64,000 nt of DNA from positions 992,001 to 1,056,000 of the forward strand of contig NC_010545.1 of assembly GCF_000069945.1 (NCBI RefSeq), read 5' to 3'. Under the pieces are notes generated by a model. That model saw only the letters and a program-made list of their open reading frames with translations, ran no database searches and was not told where the DNA came from. The stretch comes from Corynebacterium urealyticum DSM 7109. GTDB lineage: Bacteria > Actinomycetota > Actinomycetes > Mycobacteriales > Mycobacteriaceae. A program made the translations under genes and the position numbers. This document shows, piece after piece, positions 26,861 through 36,170 of this stretch (position 1 is its first letter; the number at the start of each line of letters is the position of its first letter).

Positions 26861-29665
26861 GTGGCCGGAAAGCTACGTGTACACGAGCTTGCGAAGAAGC
26901 TCGGTGTGACCAGCAAGGAACTCCTTGCAACCCTGAAGGAACAGGGAGAATTCGTTAAGACAGCCTCCTCCACCGTGGAGCCCCCTGTCGTCAAGAAGAT
27001 GAAGCAGTTCTACGGCGTCGCGCAGGAGTCCAAGCCGACGACGCCGCCGTCCCCGCTGGCGCAGGCTGGCAGTGTTCCGGACAGCACCCAGCGTGGTCCG
27101 AAGCCAGGTGCCAAGCCTGCGGCGAAGCCGGAGGCTGCACCGAAGCCGGGTACCGCGGCAGCCAAGCCAAGCGCGAAGCCAAGCCCTGCCGCTGCAGCGA
27201 AGGCTGCACCGGCCGCGAAGGCGACCCCGACCCCGGCTGAGGCTGCGCCAAAGCCGGGCCAGGCTGCAGCGAAGCCTGCAGCAAAGCCGGGCCAGAAGCC
27301 AGCTCGCGCCGCAGGCAAGCCGGGCCCGAAGCCGGGTCCGAAGCCGGGCGCGCGCCCGCAGCGGGTTGCTAATAACCCGTTCTCCTCCACCACCGAGCGC
27401 CCACCGCGCCCGCGTGGCGGAGCCACCCCTGGCGACATGCCTCGCCCAGGCGGCACCCGTGGCGGCGCCGGCCGTGGCCAGGCACCACGCCCGGGCGCTC
27501 GCCCGGCCCAGGGTCAGGGCCGTGGCCAGGGCACCGCGAAGCCGGGGGCAGCACGCCAGGGCGGCGGCCGTCGTCCATCCCCGGCGATGATGCCAGCCAC
27601 CCCGAGCCCGGGTCAGATGCCCGCCAAGTCTGCCGCCGGTTTCGGTGGCGGTCGTGGCCGTGGCGGTCGCCCAGGCGGCCCAGGCGGTCCGGGTGGCCCG
27701 GGTGGTCCGGGGCCACGCGGCGGTCGCGGCGGACGTCGTGGCGGCACCGCAGGCGCATTCGGCCGTCCAGGCGGCCCACCGCGCCGCGGCCGCAAGTCGA
27801 AGCGTCAGAAGCGCAACGAGTACGAGGCAATGCAGGCACCGAAGGTCGTGGGCGGCGTTAAGCTGCCGAGCGGCAACGGTGAGAAGATTCGCCTCGCCCG
27901 TGGTGCGTCCCTGGCCGATTTCGCGGACAAGATCAACGCTGACGCAGCAGCACTGGTGCAGGCGCTGTTCAACCTCGGTGAGATGGTCACCGCCACCCAG
28001 TCCGTTTCCGACGAAACCCTGCAGCTGCTGGGCGATGAGATGGATTACAAGGTCGAGGTCGTCTCCCCAGAGGACGAGGACCGCGAGCTGCTCGAGTCCT
28101 TCGACCTGCAGTTCGGTGAGGACGAAGGCGACGACGAAGATCTCGCCCAGCGTCCGCCGGTCGTCACCGTCATGGGTCACGTCGACCACGGTAAGACCCG
28201 CCTGCTGGACACGATCCGTAAGGAGAATGTGGGCTCCGGCGAGGCCGGCGGCATCACCCAGCACATCGGTGCTTACCAGGTCAGCGTGAACATGGAGGGC
28301 GTCGAGCGCCCGGTCACCTTCCTGGATACCCCGGGTCACGAGGCCTTTACGGCGATGCGTGCCCGTGGTGCGAAGTCCACCGATATCGCGATTCTCGTCG
28401 TCGCTGCTGACGATGGCGTGATGCCACAGACCGTCGAGGCGATCAACCACGCCAAGGCGGCGGAGGTGCCGGTCGTGGTCGCAGTGAATAAGATCGATAA
28501 GCCGACCGCACAGCCGGACAAGATCCGTGGCCAGCTCACCGAGTACGGCCTGGTGCCGGAGGAGTACGGCGGCGACACGATGTTCGTCGACATCTCTGCG
28601 AAGCAGGGCCAGAACATCGATCAGCTGCTGGAGGCCGTCCTGCTGACCGCGGACGCGTCCCTGGATCTGCGCGCTAACCCGGACATGGACGCCCAGGGTA
28701 TCGCCATTGAGGCGCACCTCGACCGTGGCCGCGGCCCGGTCGCGACGATCATCGTCCAGCGCGGTACCCTGCGCGTCGGCGACTCCATCGTCGTCGGCGA
28801 TGCTTACGGTCGCGTGCGTCGCATGATCGACGAGCACGGCAACGACGTCCAGGAGGCTGGCCCATCCCGCCCGGTCCAGGTTCTCGGCCTGACGAGCGTG
28901 TCCGGTGCCGGCGATAACCTCCTGGTTGTCGACGAGGACCGCACGGCCCGCCAGATCGCGGACCGCCGCGACGCCCGCCGTCGTAACGCGCTGGCAGCCC
29001 GTTCCCGCAAGCGCGTGTCCCTGGAGGACCTGGACGAGGTGCTCAAGGAGACGAGCACGCTCAACCTCATCCTCAAGGGCGACAACGCCGGTACCGTCGA
29101 GGCACTGGAAGACGCCCTGCTGAAGATCGAGGTCGACGACGAGGTCGCGCTGAACATCATCGACCGTGGTGTCGGTGCTGTCACCGAGACCAACGTCCAC
29201 CTGGCTGCGGCCTCCGACGCCGTGATCATCGGCTTCAACGTCCGCTCCGAGGGCAAGGCCACCGAGGCGGCCAACGCCGAGGGCGTGGACATCCGCTACT
29301 ACTCGATCATCTACAAGGCGATCGAGGAGATCGAGGCTGCCCTCAAGGGCATGCTCAAGCCGATCTACGAGGAGAAGGAGATCGGTACCGCGGAGATCCG
29401 CCAGATCTTCAAGGCTTCTGCCGTCGGCCTCATCGCAGGCTGCATGGTGGAGACCGGCAAGGTCCGCCGCAACGCCAAGGTTCGCCTTGTCCGCGATGGC
29501 AAGGTCATCTCCGAGGACGCGACGATCGACTCGCTGCGCCGGGAGAAGGACGACGTCACCGAGGTCTCGCACGGTTACGAGTGCGGTATGGTGCTGTCCT
29601 ACCCGAACATCGAGGTCGGCGACCGGATCGAGGCCTACGAAATGGTCGAGGTCCCTCGCGACTAA
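26861..29665 (+). CDS. infB: Translation initiation factor IF-2
   Basis: 934 residues. The N-terminal IF2N motif ([39 protein letters not shown]) is followed by a long Pro/Ala/Lys then Gly/Arg-rich disordered region (about 60-320), a second IF2N, and the GTPase domain with G1 GHVDHGKT (439-446), G3 DTPGHEAF and G4 NKID. Domains II, III and the fMet-tRNA-binding C-terminal domain complete it. GTG 26861 has AAGGAGA 6 bases upstream. It brings initiator tRNA to the 30S subunit. The 188 bases between ylxR and infB contain no gene. Confidence 0.97.
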   Translation: MAGKLRVHELAKKLGVTSKELLATLKEQGEFVKTASSTVEPPVVKKMKQFYGVAQESKPTTPPSPLAQAGSVPDSTQRGPKPGAKPAAKPEAAPKPGTAAAKPSAKPSPAAAAKAAPAAKATPTPAEAAPKPGQAAAKPAAKPGQKPARAAGKPGPKPGPKPGARPQRVANNPFSSTTERPPRPRGGATPGDMPRPGGTRGGAGRGQAPRPGARPAQGQGRGQGTAKPGAARQGGGRRPSPAMMPATPSPGQMPAKSAAGFGGGRGRGGRPGGPGGPGGPGGPGPRGGRGGRRGGTAGAFGRPGGPPRRGRKSKRQKRNEYEAMQAPKVVGGVKLPSGNGEKIRLARGASLADFADKINADAAALVQALFNLGEMVTATQSVSDETLQLLGDEMDYKVEVVSPEDEDRELLESFDLQFGEDEGDDEDLAQRPPVVTVMGHVDHGKTRLLDTIRKENVGSGEAGGITQHIGAYQVSVNMEGVERPVTFLDTPGHEAFTAMRARGAKSTDIAILVVAADDGVMPQTVEAINHAKAAEVPVVVAVNKIDKPTAQPDKIRGQLTEYGLVPEEYGGDTMFVDISAKQGQNIDQLLEAVLLTADASLDLRANPDMDAQGIAIEAHLDRGRGPVATIIVQRGTLRVGDSIVVGDAYGRVRRMIDEHGNDVQEAGPSRPVQVLGLTSVSGAGDNLLVVDEDRTARQIADRRDARRRNALAARSRKRVSLEDLDEVLKETSTLNLILKGDNAGTVEALEDALLKIEVDDEVALNIIDRGVGAVTETNVHLAAASDAVIIGFNVRSEGKATEAANAEGVDIRYYSIIYKAIEEIEAALKGMLKPIYEEKEIGTAEIRQIFKASAVGLIAGCMVETGKVRRNAKVRLVRDGKVISEDATIDSLRREKDDVTEVSHGYECGMVLSYPNIEVGDRIEAYEMVEVPRD

Positions 29666-29703
29666 CTGGTCAACACCGGTTGGCTAAGCTGGGCGATTGC
29701 TAG

Positions 29704-29760
29704 CCCGCCGCAATCCCGGAAACGGGGGCGGCGGGGCAGCGCCCGGCTTTTGCCGTTTTT
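29704..29760 (+). terminator. Terminator-like structures after infB
   Basis: CCCGCCGC (29704-29711) pairs with GCGGCGGG (29728-29735). A small hairpin CGGC-TTTT-GCCG (29744-29755) then runs into TTTTT. rbfA follows, so termination is probably partial. Confidence 0.55.
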
Positions 29761-29814
29761 ACATCACTACCCGGCGGGACCGTGAAGGCCCCGCCCGAAA
29801 AGGAGTGCCACATC

Positions 29815-30246
29815 ATGGCTGATAATGCTCGCGCCGCGCGCATGGCCAAGCGCATCCAACAGATCGTCGCCGTCGCCATCGAGCGGGAGATCAAGGACCC
29901 ACGCCTGGAGTACGTGACCATCACGGACACCCGGATGACCGGCGACCTGCACGACGCCAGCGTGTTCTACACCGTCCGTGGCGCATCCATCGACGAGGAG
30001 CCGGATGTTCCGCTGGCTGCCGCCGCGCTGGAGAGCGCCAAGGGCCAGCTCCGAAAGATCGTGGGCGACCAGCTCAGCGTCCGCTTCACGCCGACCCTGA
30101 GCTTCGTGCACGACACCGTCCCGGAGGCGTCCGCTCACATGGAGAAGCTGCTCGCCGAGGCTCGCGCGAAGGACGAGGCCGTGCGTGCCCAGGCTGCCCA
30201 GGCCAAGCCCGCGGGCGAGGCCAACCCCTATAAGGAGCGCAACTAG
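29815..30246 (+). CDS. rbfA: 30S ribosome-binding factor A
   Basis: 143 residues from ATG 29815, preceded by AAAAGGAG. RbfA has a KH-like fold and matures the 16S rRNA 5' end. The blocks [30 protein letters not shown] and [22 protein letters not shown] are conserved. An upstream in-frame ATG at 29782 lies before the ribosome site and is rejected. The C-terminal tail is Ala/Lys-rich. dinF follows after 89 bases. Confidence 0.94.
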   Translation: MADNARAARMAKRIQQIVAVAIEREIKDPRLEYVTITDTRMTGDLHDASVFYTVRGASIDEEPDVPLAAAALESAKGQLRKIVGDQLSVRFTPTLSFVHDTVPEASAHMEKLLAEARAKDEAVRAQAAQAKPAGEANPYKERN

Positions 30247-30335
30247 CGCTGCCTGCGCAGCCCCAGCGCCCTGACCGGGTGCCGGGTGCGCGCGGAAGAA
30301 AATTCGCCGAGAAGATGATCTGAAGGAAAGCCACG

Positions 30336-31706
30336 GTGCAGGAGCCCACAACGCTGCGGGAGTTCGAGGACGTCGGAACCCGAAAGATCCTCGCGCTGGC
30401 CTGGCCGGCGCTCATCGTGCTGGCAGCCACTCCGCTGTACCTGCTGCTGGACACCGCCGTCGTCGGGCGCCTGGGGGCGACCTCCCTGGCTGGACTCGCG
30501 ACGGGTGCGGTGGTGCTGAGCACCGTCACCACGCAGCTGACCTTTCTTTCCTACGGCACCACGGCCCGCGCCGCGCGGCACTTCGGGGCAGGGCGCACCA
30601 CCGATGCTGTCTACGAGGGCATTCAGGCCTCCTGGATCGCACTCGGCGTTGGGGCGGTGCTCGCGGTGGGCCTGTTCTTTTTCTCCCCGACCATTTCCCT
30701 TGCCTTATCCGGAGACGCCGAGGTGGCGGCCGAGGCCACCAACTGGCTTAAAGTCACCAGCCTGTCGGTGATTCCCGCGCTGTTCATCATGGCGGGTAAC
30801 GGCTGGCTGCGGGGACTGTCCAACACGCGGCTCCCGCTCTATTCCACGCTGGCCGGGGTCATCCCCATGGCTGTGACTGTCCCACTGGCCGTACGCCGCT
30901 GGGGGCTTGTGGGATCCGCGATCGCGAACGTCGCCGGTGAGCTGATCATCGCCGCGTGTTTCCTGGGGGCGTTGGTGTTTCACTGGCGCAAGTTCGGGGA
31001 TCACCGCTCGATGCGCCCCAACGGGAGGGTGATCCGCACGCAGCTGGCGATGGGGCGTGACCTCATCGCCCGGTCTCTGTCCTTCCAAGCGGCATTCCTT
31101 TCCGCAGCGGCGGTGGCCGGGCGGATCGGAGCCCCGGCGCTGGCCGCTCACCAGATTCTGCTGCAACTGTGGAACCTCGTGTCTCTGCTGCTGGATAGCG
31201 TCGCGATTGCTGCCCAAGCCTTGGTGGGGGCCGCCTTGGGCGCTGGTTCGGCGCGAGCGGCCCGCTCCGTGGCACGCCAGGTGTTGAAGTTTTCGCTGGG
31301 GGCTTCGGTGGTGCTGGCGGTCTTCTTCGGGTTGGGATCGCGGGCTGTTCCCCAGCTCTTTACGGCCGATGCCCCCGTGCTCGATCAGATTGGTGGACCG
31401 TGGTGGGTCTTCGTTTCCATCATCGTGATCGGCGGAGCCGTCTTCGCACTGGACGGGGTGCTGCTGGGAGCCGCGGACGTGGCATTCCTGCGCAATGCTA
31501 GCATCGCGGCGGCTGTCATCGGCTTCATTCCACTGGTCTGGCTGAGCCTCGCTTTCGACGTCGGCCTGATCGGGGTATGGGCAGGGTTGGCTGCTTTCAT
31601 GCTGATCCGTTTCGGCGCGGTTCTGTGGCGCTACCGCGGTGACGCCTGGACGGTGAGCGCTGATCAGCGGGAGGAGCGAGGCACCCAGGGCGCCACGGCA
31701 GCCTAG
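30336..31706 (+). CDS. dinF: MATE-family multidrug efflux protein (DinF-like)
   Basis: 456 residues with about twelve membrane helices in two similar halves, beginning ILALAWPALIVLAATPLYLLLDTAVVGRLG, the MATE/DinF signature. These antiporters use Na+ or H+ gradients to export drugs or metabolites. GTG 30336 has GAAGGAAAG upstream. It follows rbfA directly. In M. tuberculosis a DHH phosphoesterase gene lies between the two, and it is not present here. Confidence 0.88.
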   Translation: MQEPTTLREFEDVGTRKILALAWPALIVLAATPLYLLLDTAVVGRLGATSLAGLATGAVVLSTVTTQLTFLSYGTTARAARHFGAGRTTDAVYEGIQASWIALGVGAVLAVGLFFFSPTISLALSGDAEVAAEATNWLKVTSLSVIPALFIMAGNGWLRGLSNTRLPLYSTLAGVIPMAVTVPLAVRRWGLVGSAIANVAGELIIAACFLGALVFHWRKFGDHRSMRPNGRVIRTQLAMGRDLIARSLSFQAAFLSAAAVAGRIGAPALAAHQILLQLWNLVSLLLDSVAIAAQALVGAALGAGSARAARSVARQVLKFSLGASVVLAVFFGLGSRAVPQLFTADAPVLDQIGGPWWVFVSIIVIGGAVFALDGVLLGAADVAFLRNASIAAAVIGFIPLVWLSLAFDVGLIGVWAGLAAFMLIRFGAVLWRYRGDAWTVSADQREERGTQGATAA

Positions 31707-31873
31707 GGGAGGGGAGAGAGGCCCAAGCGGCTGACCTTGCTCTTTCTTGAAGCCACGGTGAGGCAACGTAGGGTTGAGTTTTCTAGGAACTTTCCTCGGC
31801 AATATGATTTAAGCGTGGCTGGATGACGATAAAGTCGCGGGCCGGATAACGACGGACGATGAAGGTGGTGGGC

Positions 31874-32818
31874 ATGCAGGGCGCAGATGATTCGCTGGCA
31901 GCGCAGCTCGCCTACACCGCCGCCGTCGCCGGCGGTGCGGGGGAGGAAGAGACCCGGGGTGCGGTGACTCTGTGGGCTGTCAGCGACCTGCACGTGGGTG
32001 CGCGCGGCAACCGCGATCTCGTTGTCGACCTGGTGCGGCCCCGCAACCCCGAGGACTGGCTGATCGTGGCAGGCGACGTCGCCGAAGACCTGGACGTGGT
32101 GATCGACGTGCTGGCCGAGCTTCGGCAGCGCTTCGCCAAGGTGATCTACGCGCCCGGGAACCATGAGCTCTACGCCCGTGCAGGGCACGGGCCGGTGGGA
32201 AAAGCGAAATACGAGGAGCTCATCCGTCGTTGCCGGCGCATTGGGATCTACACTCCGGAGGATCCGTACCAACAGTTCGCTGGGCACACCATCGTCCCCC
32301 TGTTCACTCTCTACGATCACTCCTGGCGCGATCTGACCGACACCCCGGAGGAAGCGATTGCCAAGGCGCACGCGCAAGGTCTGGTCTTGAGTGATTACTA
32401 CATGATCCGGCCTTTCGTGGATCTCCCGCTGTGGTGCCGGGAGCGCCTGGCCTATTCGGTGCGCCGCCTGGGGCAGGTCACTGGCCCCACCGTGCTCGTG
32501 AACCACTGGCCCTTGGCGCAGGAATCCTTGCGGCGCGTGCGATACCCCGAGATCGGGCTGTTCTCCGGCACCCGGCACACCCAGCAGTGGGGTAGGCGTT
32601 ATCGCGCGGCAGCTGTCATTCACGGGCATCTTCACATACCTTTAGGTGTTGAAGTTGATGGTGTGCCTCATGTGGAAGTTTCCCTGGGCTATCCGAGGGA
32701 ACGGAAGCGCAGCTTGCCCCCGCGGCAAAAGCTTGAGTTGTGGCCCTATCCAGTCATCCGCGTCCCGCACACATCTGGTCCACAAGCTGGTTTCGAGGAA
32801 AGGCGAGGAGGGAAGTAG
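31874..32818 (+). CDS. Calcineurin-like metallophosphoesterase
   Basis: 314 residues with all five metal motifs in order: VSDLHVG, VAGDVAE, APGNHELY, NHWPL and HGHLHIP. It is homologous to M. tuberculosis Rv2795c, which also precedes pptT. Substrate unknown; a role opposing pptT, by removing phosphopantetheine or hydrolysing CoA, is only a guess from the pairing. ATG 31874 has AAGGTGG 5 bases upstream; ATG 31859 is in frame but has no ribosome site. pptT starts 3 bases after the stop. Confidence 0.82.
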   Translation: MQGADDSLAAQLAYTAAVAGGAGEEETRGAVTLWAVSDLHVGARGNRDLVVDLVRPRNPEDWLIVAGDVAEDLDVVIDVLAELRQRFAKVIYAPGNHELYARAGHGPVGKAKYEELIRRCRRIGIYTPEDPYQQFAGHTIVPLFTLYDHSWRDLTDTPEEAIAKAHAQGLVLSDYYMIRPFVDLPLWCRERLAYSVRRLGQVTGPTVLVNHWPLAQESLRRVRYPEIGLFSGTRHTQQWGRRYRAAAVIHGHLHIPLGVEVDGVPHVEVSLGYPRERKRSLPPRQKLELWPYPVIRVPHTSGPQAGFEERRGGK

Positions 32819-32821
32819 GCA

Positions 32822-33568
32822 ATGTGGAATGACGTTGTGATCTCATCGCATCAGACGGAGCCGATTCAGGCCTACGACCACCAGTTCCAGCGGGTGCCCT
32901 CCCTGCTCCAACCCGGGCGCCTGCTGAGCGGGGTGCGGTGCGTCGAGTACCACTCCTCGGCCGAAAACCTGCGCAACTACCACGGTCTTCCCGTCGTGGA
33001 GCAGGAGCTCGTCGCCACCGCGGTGGACCGTCGCAAGGCCGAATTCGGGGACTCCCGGTGGTGTGCCCACCGCGCGATGGAGCAGTTCATCCCGGACCAA
33101 CCGATTCTTCGTGGCCTCCGGGGGATGCCGGAGTTTCCCGCCCCGGTTGTCGGCTCGATGACGCACACCACCGGCTACCGGGCGGCCGTGGTGGGGCGCG
33201 CCAGCCGCTGGAGTTCCTTAGGCATCGACGCCGAGCCGCTCACTCCGCTCCCGGAGGGAGTGTTCGCAACGATCGCGAGCCCGGAGGAGCGTGCAGGCCT
33301 GCGGCGACTGTCCCGCCGCCTGGGCCGCGGCCACGATGCCCAGGGATCCCTGGGAGTGGTGCTCTTCTCCGCGAAGGAGGCGGTGTACAAGGCCTGGTAC
33401 CCGCTGACCCAGCAGTTCCTGGACTTCGACCAGGCACGCATCGAACTCCGCGAGGACGGGAGCTTTAAGGCCCGGTTGCTCGTCGGGAACGCTCCGGTTC
33501 CCGCCATTGAGGGCCTGTGGTCAGCAGCTGAAGGCTACGCGCTGACGATGGCGGGCGTGCGCGCCTAA
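32822..33568 (+). CDS. pptT: 4'-phosphopantetheinyl transferase, EntD/PptT type
   Basis: 248 residues. It moves phosphopantetheine from CoA to carrier domains of fatty acid/polyketide/peptide synthases. In mycolate-making bacteria PptT serves Pks13-type and siderophore enzymes. Visible motifs are SMTHTTGYRAAVVG, LGIDAEPL (metal Asp) and FSAKEAVYKAWYP (metal Glu and Lys). It starts 3 bases after the metallophosphoesterase gene and its stop overlaps the truB stop (CTAA), as expected for a convergent pair. Confidence 0.92.
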   Translation: MWNDVVISSHQTEPIQAYDHQFQRVPSLLQPGRLLSGVRCVEYHSSAENLRNYHGLPVVEQELVATAVDRRKAEFGDSRWCAHRAMEQFIPDQPILRGLRGMPEFPAPVVGSMTHTTGYRAAVVGRASRWSSLGIDAEPLTPLPEGVFATIASPEERAGLRRLSRRLGRGHDAQGSLGVVLFSAKEAVYKAWYPLTQQFLDFDQARIELREDGSFKARLLVGNAPVPAIEGLWSAAEGYALTMAGVRA

Positions 33569-34575
33569 ACCAACCCGTGGGGGCGGGCGACGAACTCGCT
33601 GGCCGCACGCCGACCCTTCTCCTTAATCAGCGCGATCGCGTGGCCCTGCGGATCCACAGCAGCGTGAACCCCCTTCAACCCGATTGGCTCCAGCCACTTA
33701 CCCAGGGCTAGGTTCGCTGCCTGCTCTTCGGTGATCGGCCGGGTGGGGAAGCAGACCTGCATTGCAGTATCGAGGCTCAAGCTCAGCTCCGGGGTGTCGG
33801 CAAGTTCGTCGAGGGTGACGGCCTCAGCGATATCGAACGGCCCCACGCTGGTGCGGCGCAGCGCGGTGAGATAACCGCCCAACCCTAGTGCCTCGCCGAC
33901 GTCGCGGGCGATGGCGCGGATATACGTCCCGGAGCTGCAGTGGACGCTGACATCGACCAGCCAGCGAGGTCCCTCGGCGGTCTCTTCGCGACGGACATCG
34001 GAGAAGCTCAACGAGTGGATGGTGATCGGGCGAGGGGGAATGTCGACCTCCTTGCCCTCCCGAACCAGCTCGTGGGCTCGGCGTCCGTTGATCTTGATGG
34101 ATGACACGGAGGTCGGCCGCTGCATGATCTCCCCTTGGAAATCCGCGAAGATCTCGCCGAGCCGTGCCGTCATTGCCTCGACGGTGAACGCGTCGATCTC
34201 TGCTGGGTCCGCGGTTTGCAGCACCTCACCTTCGACGTCGTCGGTGACGGTGCTCGCCCCGAAGGCCATCGTTGCCTCGTAACGCTTATCGTGCGTGACG
34301 ACGTGGGCGAGGAATTTGGTACCCCGTTCGATGCCCAGCATCAGCACACCGGTGGCCATGGGGTCCAGAGTCCCGGAGTGGCCAACCTTCTTGGTGCCCA
34401 TGATCCGGCGAACTTTCGCAACCATGTCGTGGCTGCTCGCGCCAGCGGGCTTGTCCAGGATGATCAAACCGGAACGGTCGAGCAGGCTAGGCGGCTGCGT
34501 CGGCCGATCGGCGGCAGGGGCCACCTCGTCGCCAGAGCGCTGGGTGTTTTCGGAAGGGGAGTGCTTATGAGCCAT
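33565..34575 (-). CDS. truB: tRNA pseudouridine-55 synthase
   Basis: 336 residues. The catalytic Asp71 is in HSGTLDPMATGVLMLG, with the family blocks GLIILDKPAGASSHD and SSIKINGRRAHELVREG. TruB makes pseudouridine 55 in the T-loop of tRNAs. The N-terminal 30 residues are polar and extra. A TAGACT -10 (complement of 34582-34587) lies 6 nt before ATG 34575, so the message is probably leaderless. Its promoter is back to back with that of ribF. Confidence 0.95.
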   Translation of the reverse strand: MAHKHSPSENTQRSGDEVAPAADRPTQPPSLLDRSGLIILDKPAGASSHDMVAKVRRIMGTKKVGHSGTLDPMATGVLMLGIERGTKFLAHVVTHDKRYEATMAFGASTVTDDVEGEVLQTADPAEIDAFTVEAMTARLGEIFADFQGEIMQRPTSVSSIKINGRRAHELVREGKEVDIPPRPITIHSLSFSDVRREETAEGPRWLVDVSVHCSSGTYIRAIARDVGEALGLGGYLTALRRTSVGPFDIAEAVTLDELADTPELSLSLDTAMQVCFPTRPITEEQAANLALGKWLEPIGLKGVHAAVDPQGHAIALIKEKGRRAASEFVARPHGLV

Positions 34576-34581
34576 GGCGCC

Positions 34582-34598
34582 AGTCTATGGGTTAAGAT
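34582..34598. promoter_or_regulatory. Back-to-back -10 elements of truB and ribF
   Basis: The truB -10 (TAGACT on the minus strand, 34582-34587) and the ribF -10 (TAAGAT, 34593-34598) are only 5 bp apart. Each -35 region must therefore lie in the coding start of the opposite gene. Only 30 bp separate the two start codons. Confidence 0.75.
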
Positions 34599-34605
34599 CC
34601 CCAAC

Positions 34606-35595
34606 GTGAGTATCTGGTACGGGCTTGATCGTGTTCCCCACAACCTTGAAGGTGCAGCCGTGACAATCGGCGTGTTCGACGGCGTGCACCGCGGGCACCA
34701 AGAACTGATTAACCGAGCTGTGGCTAAGGCCAAGGAGCTCGGCGTCCCCGCAGTGATGTTTACCTTCGATCCACACCCGACCGTGGTCTTCCAGCCGGAA
34801 TCCGTTCCGAAGTTGCTGGGCACGGTGGAGGAGCGCGCGCAGCTGGCGATGGATCTCGGGATTGACCACGTCGTCGTTCAGGCCTTCACCCCGGAGATCG
34901 CCTCCTGGTCCCCAGAGGAATACATCGACCGGGCGTTGCTCGACACCTTGCGGGCCAAGCATGTCGTGGTGGGGGAGAACTTCACCTTCGGCCACAAAGC
35001 CTCCGGTACCCCCGACACGCTCCGGGAGGTCTCCCAAAACCGGGACTTCACGGTGGATGTGGTTCCGCTGCTTTCTGAAGACAACCACACGGTCTGCTCC
35101 ACCTGGATCCGGCAGCGCATCGCCGAGGGGGATATGACGGCCGCAGCGGAGGCGTTGGGCCGTCCGTTTTCCGTGGAGGGCGTGGTGACCCACGGCGCAG
35201 GCCGGGGTGGCCGCGCGCTGGGTTTCCCGACCGCGAACCTGTACTTCCCGGATATCTATGCGCTGCCTTCCGATGGGGTGTACGCCGGTTACCTGGAGAT
35301 CCTGCCGAACCAGGCGGAGCTGTCCCACCAGAGGCTGAGCGACAAGGTTGGCACCATGCCGGTGGGGGCCAAGCTTCCTGCGGCGATCTCCGTGGGTACG
35401 AACCCGACCTTCGGCCACGAGCCGCGTAGCGTCGAGTCCTTCGTCCTCGACCATGAGGCCGACCTTTATGATTTCGAGGTCCGCGTCAGCTTCGTCTCCC
35501 GAATCCGTGGCCAGGAGAAATACGACTCCCTCGACGAGCTCATCGCAGCCATCGACCGCGATGTGGCAGCCACCCGTAAGGCTGTGCTAGGGTAA
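34606..35595 (+). CDS. ribF: Bifunctional riboflavin kinase/FMN adenylyltransferase
   Basis: 329 residues. The N-terminal adenylyltransferase domain has TIGVFDGVHRGHQ and FTFDPHPTVVF, and the C-terminal kinase domain has GRGGRALGFPTANLY. It makes FMN and FAD from riboflavin. GTG 34606 is chosen because a TAAGAT -10 ends 7 nt before it. An open frame continues upstream to 34135 through the truB gene but lacks homology and is rejected. rpsO follows after 96 bases. Confidence 0.95.
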   Translation: MSIWYGLDRVPHNLEGAAVTIGVFDGVHRGHQELINRAVAKAKELGVPAVMFTFDPHPTVVFQPESVPKLLGTVEERAQLAMDLGIDHVVVQAFTPEIASWSPEEYIDRALLDTLRAKHVVVGENFTFGHKASGTPDTLREVSQNRDFTVDVVPLLSEDNHTVCSTWIRQRIAEGDMTAAAEALGRPFSVEGVVTHGAGRGGRALGFPTANLYFPDIYALPSDGVYAGYLEILPNQAELSHQRLSDKVGTMPVGAKLPAAISVGTNPTFGHEPRSVESFVLDHEADLYDFEVRVSFVSRIRGQEKYDSLDELIAAIDRDVAATRKAVLG

Positions 35596-35691
35596 CTCGG
35601 TCAGCGACTGCGGTTCGCGGTAGTCGCGCGGATTGCCCTCGGGCAGTCTTTAAGAATCTTTAGCGCGGACTGAAATAACAAGGAGTTATCC

Positions 35692-35961
35692 ATGGCACTG
35701 TCCAAGGACGAGAAGGCAGCAACTCTCAAGGAGTTCGGCCTGCACGAGACCGACACCGGTTCCCCGGAGGCGCAGGTTGCTCTGCTGAGCGCCCGCATCA
35801 ACCAGCTCACCGAGCACCTGAAGGATCACAAGCACGATCACCACTCCCGCCGTGGTCTGCTGCTGCTGGTCGGTCGCCGCAAGGGTCTGCTGAAGTACCT
35901 GGCTTCCACCGATATCGAGCGCTACCGCTCCCTGATCGAGCGTCTGGGCCTGCGTCGCTAA
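35692..35961 (+). CDS. rpsO: 30S ribosomal protein S15
   Basis: 89 residues, full length, with the S15 core [30 protein letters not shown] helix and the [18 protein letters not shown] 16S/S15 segment. An AAGGAG lies 8 bases before the ATG. S15 binds the central domain of 16S rRNA early in assembly. The upstream 96 bases contain small hairpins (for example TGCCC/GGGCA) and a TTTAAGAAT-type AT-rich stretch, a possible own promoter. pnp follows, the usual rpsO-pnp pair, but with two terminators between. Confidence 0.97.
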   Translation: MALSKDEKAATLKEFGLHETDTGSPEAQVALLSARINQLTEHLKDHKHDHHSRRGLLLLVGRRKGLLKYLASTDIERYRSLIERLGLRR

Positions 35962-35973
35962 GAGCGATCGCGT

Positions 35974-35996
35974 CCGGAGGCGGTTTCCGCCTCCGG
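35974..35996 (+). terminator. First hairpin after rpsO
   Basis: A perfect 10-bp stem CCGGAGGCGG/CCGCCTCCGG with a 3-base loop, 13 bases after the rpsO stop. Confidence 0.75.
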
Positions 35997-36014
35997 GGCT
36001 GTCAGTAGCTTTCC

Positions 36015-36050
36015 AACCCCGTCCGCGTGTCACATGCGGGCGGGGTTTTT
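36015..36050 (+). terminator. Rho-independent terminator between rpsO and pnp
   Basis: A 12-bp stem (36015-36026 with 36036-36047, one G-U pair), followed by a T-run to 36050. Confidence 0.9.
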
Positions 36051-36063
36051 GCTGCGCGCGTGC

Positions 36064-36170
36064 TAGGCTCGTCGGTGAAATATTGACCAACCTCTAAGCG
36101 CCCCTTCGGCACCGATGATCTGAAGACTGCGACGGGCGCTTTTCTGATGAAAGGCCGTGGCACACACGCT
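36064..36170 (+). promoter_or_regulatory. pnp promoter and structured leader
   Basis: A TAGGCT -10 at 36064-36069 gives a start near 36076 and a leader of about 95 nt. In it AAGCGCCC (36096-36103) pairs with GGGCGCTT (36134-36141), followed by TT. This could be a processing or attenuation hairpin for PNPase autocontrol. Confidence 0.55.

Noticed and set aside
26873..29572. Very long antisense open frame opposite infB
   Set aside because: It lacks homology, has repetitive composition mirroring infB codons, and is a common by-product of high-GC codon use.
34135..34605. Earlier start for ribF reaching into truB
   Set aside because: The added 157 residues are antisense truB and lack homology. 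The GTG at 34606 has a well-placed -10.
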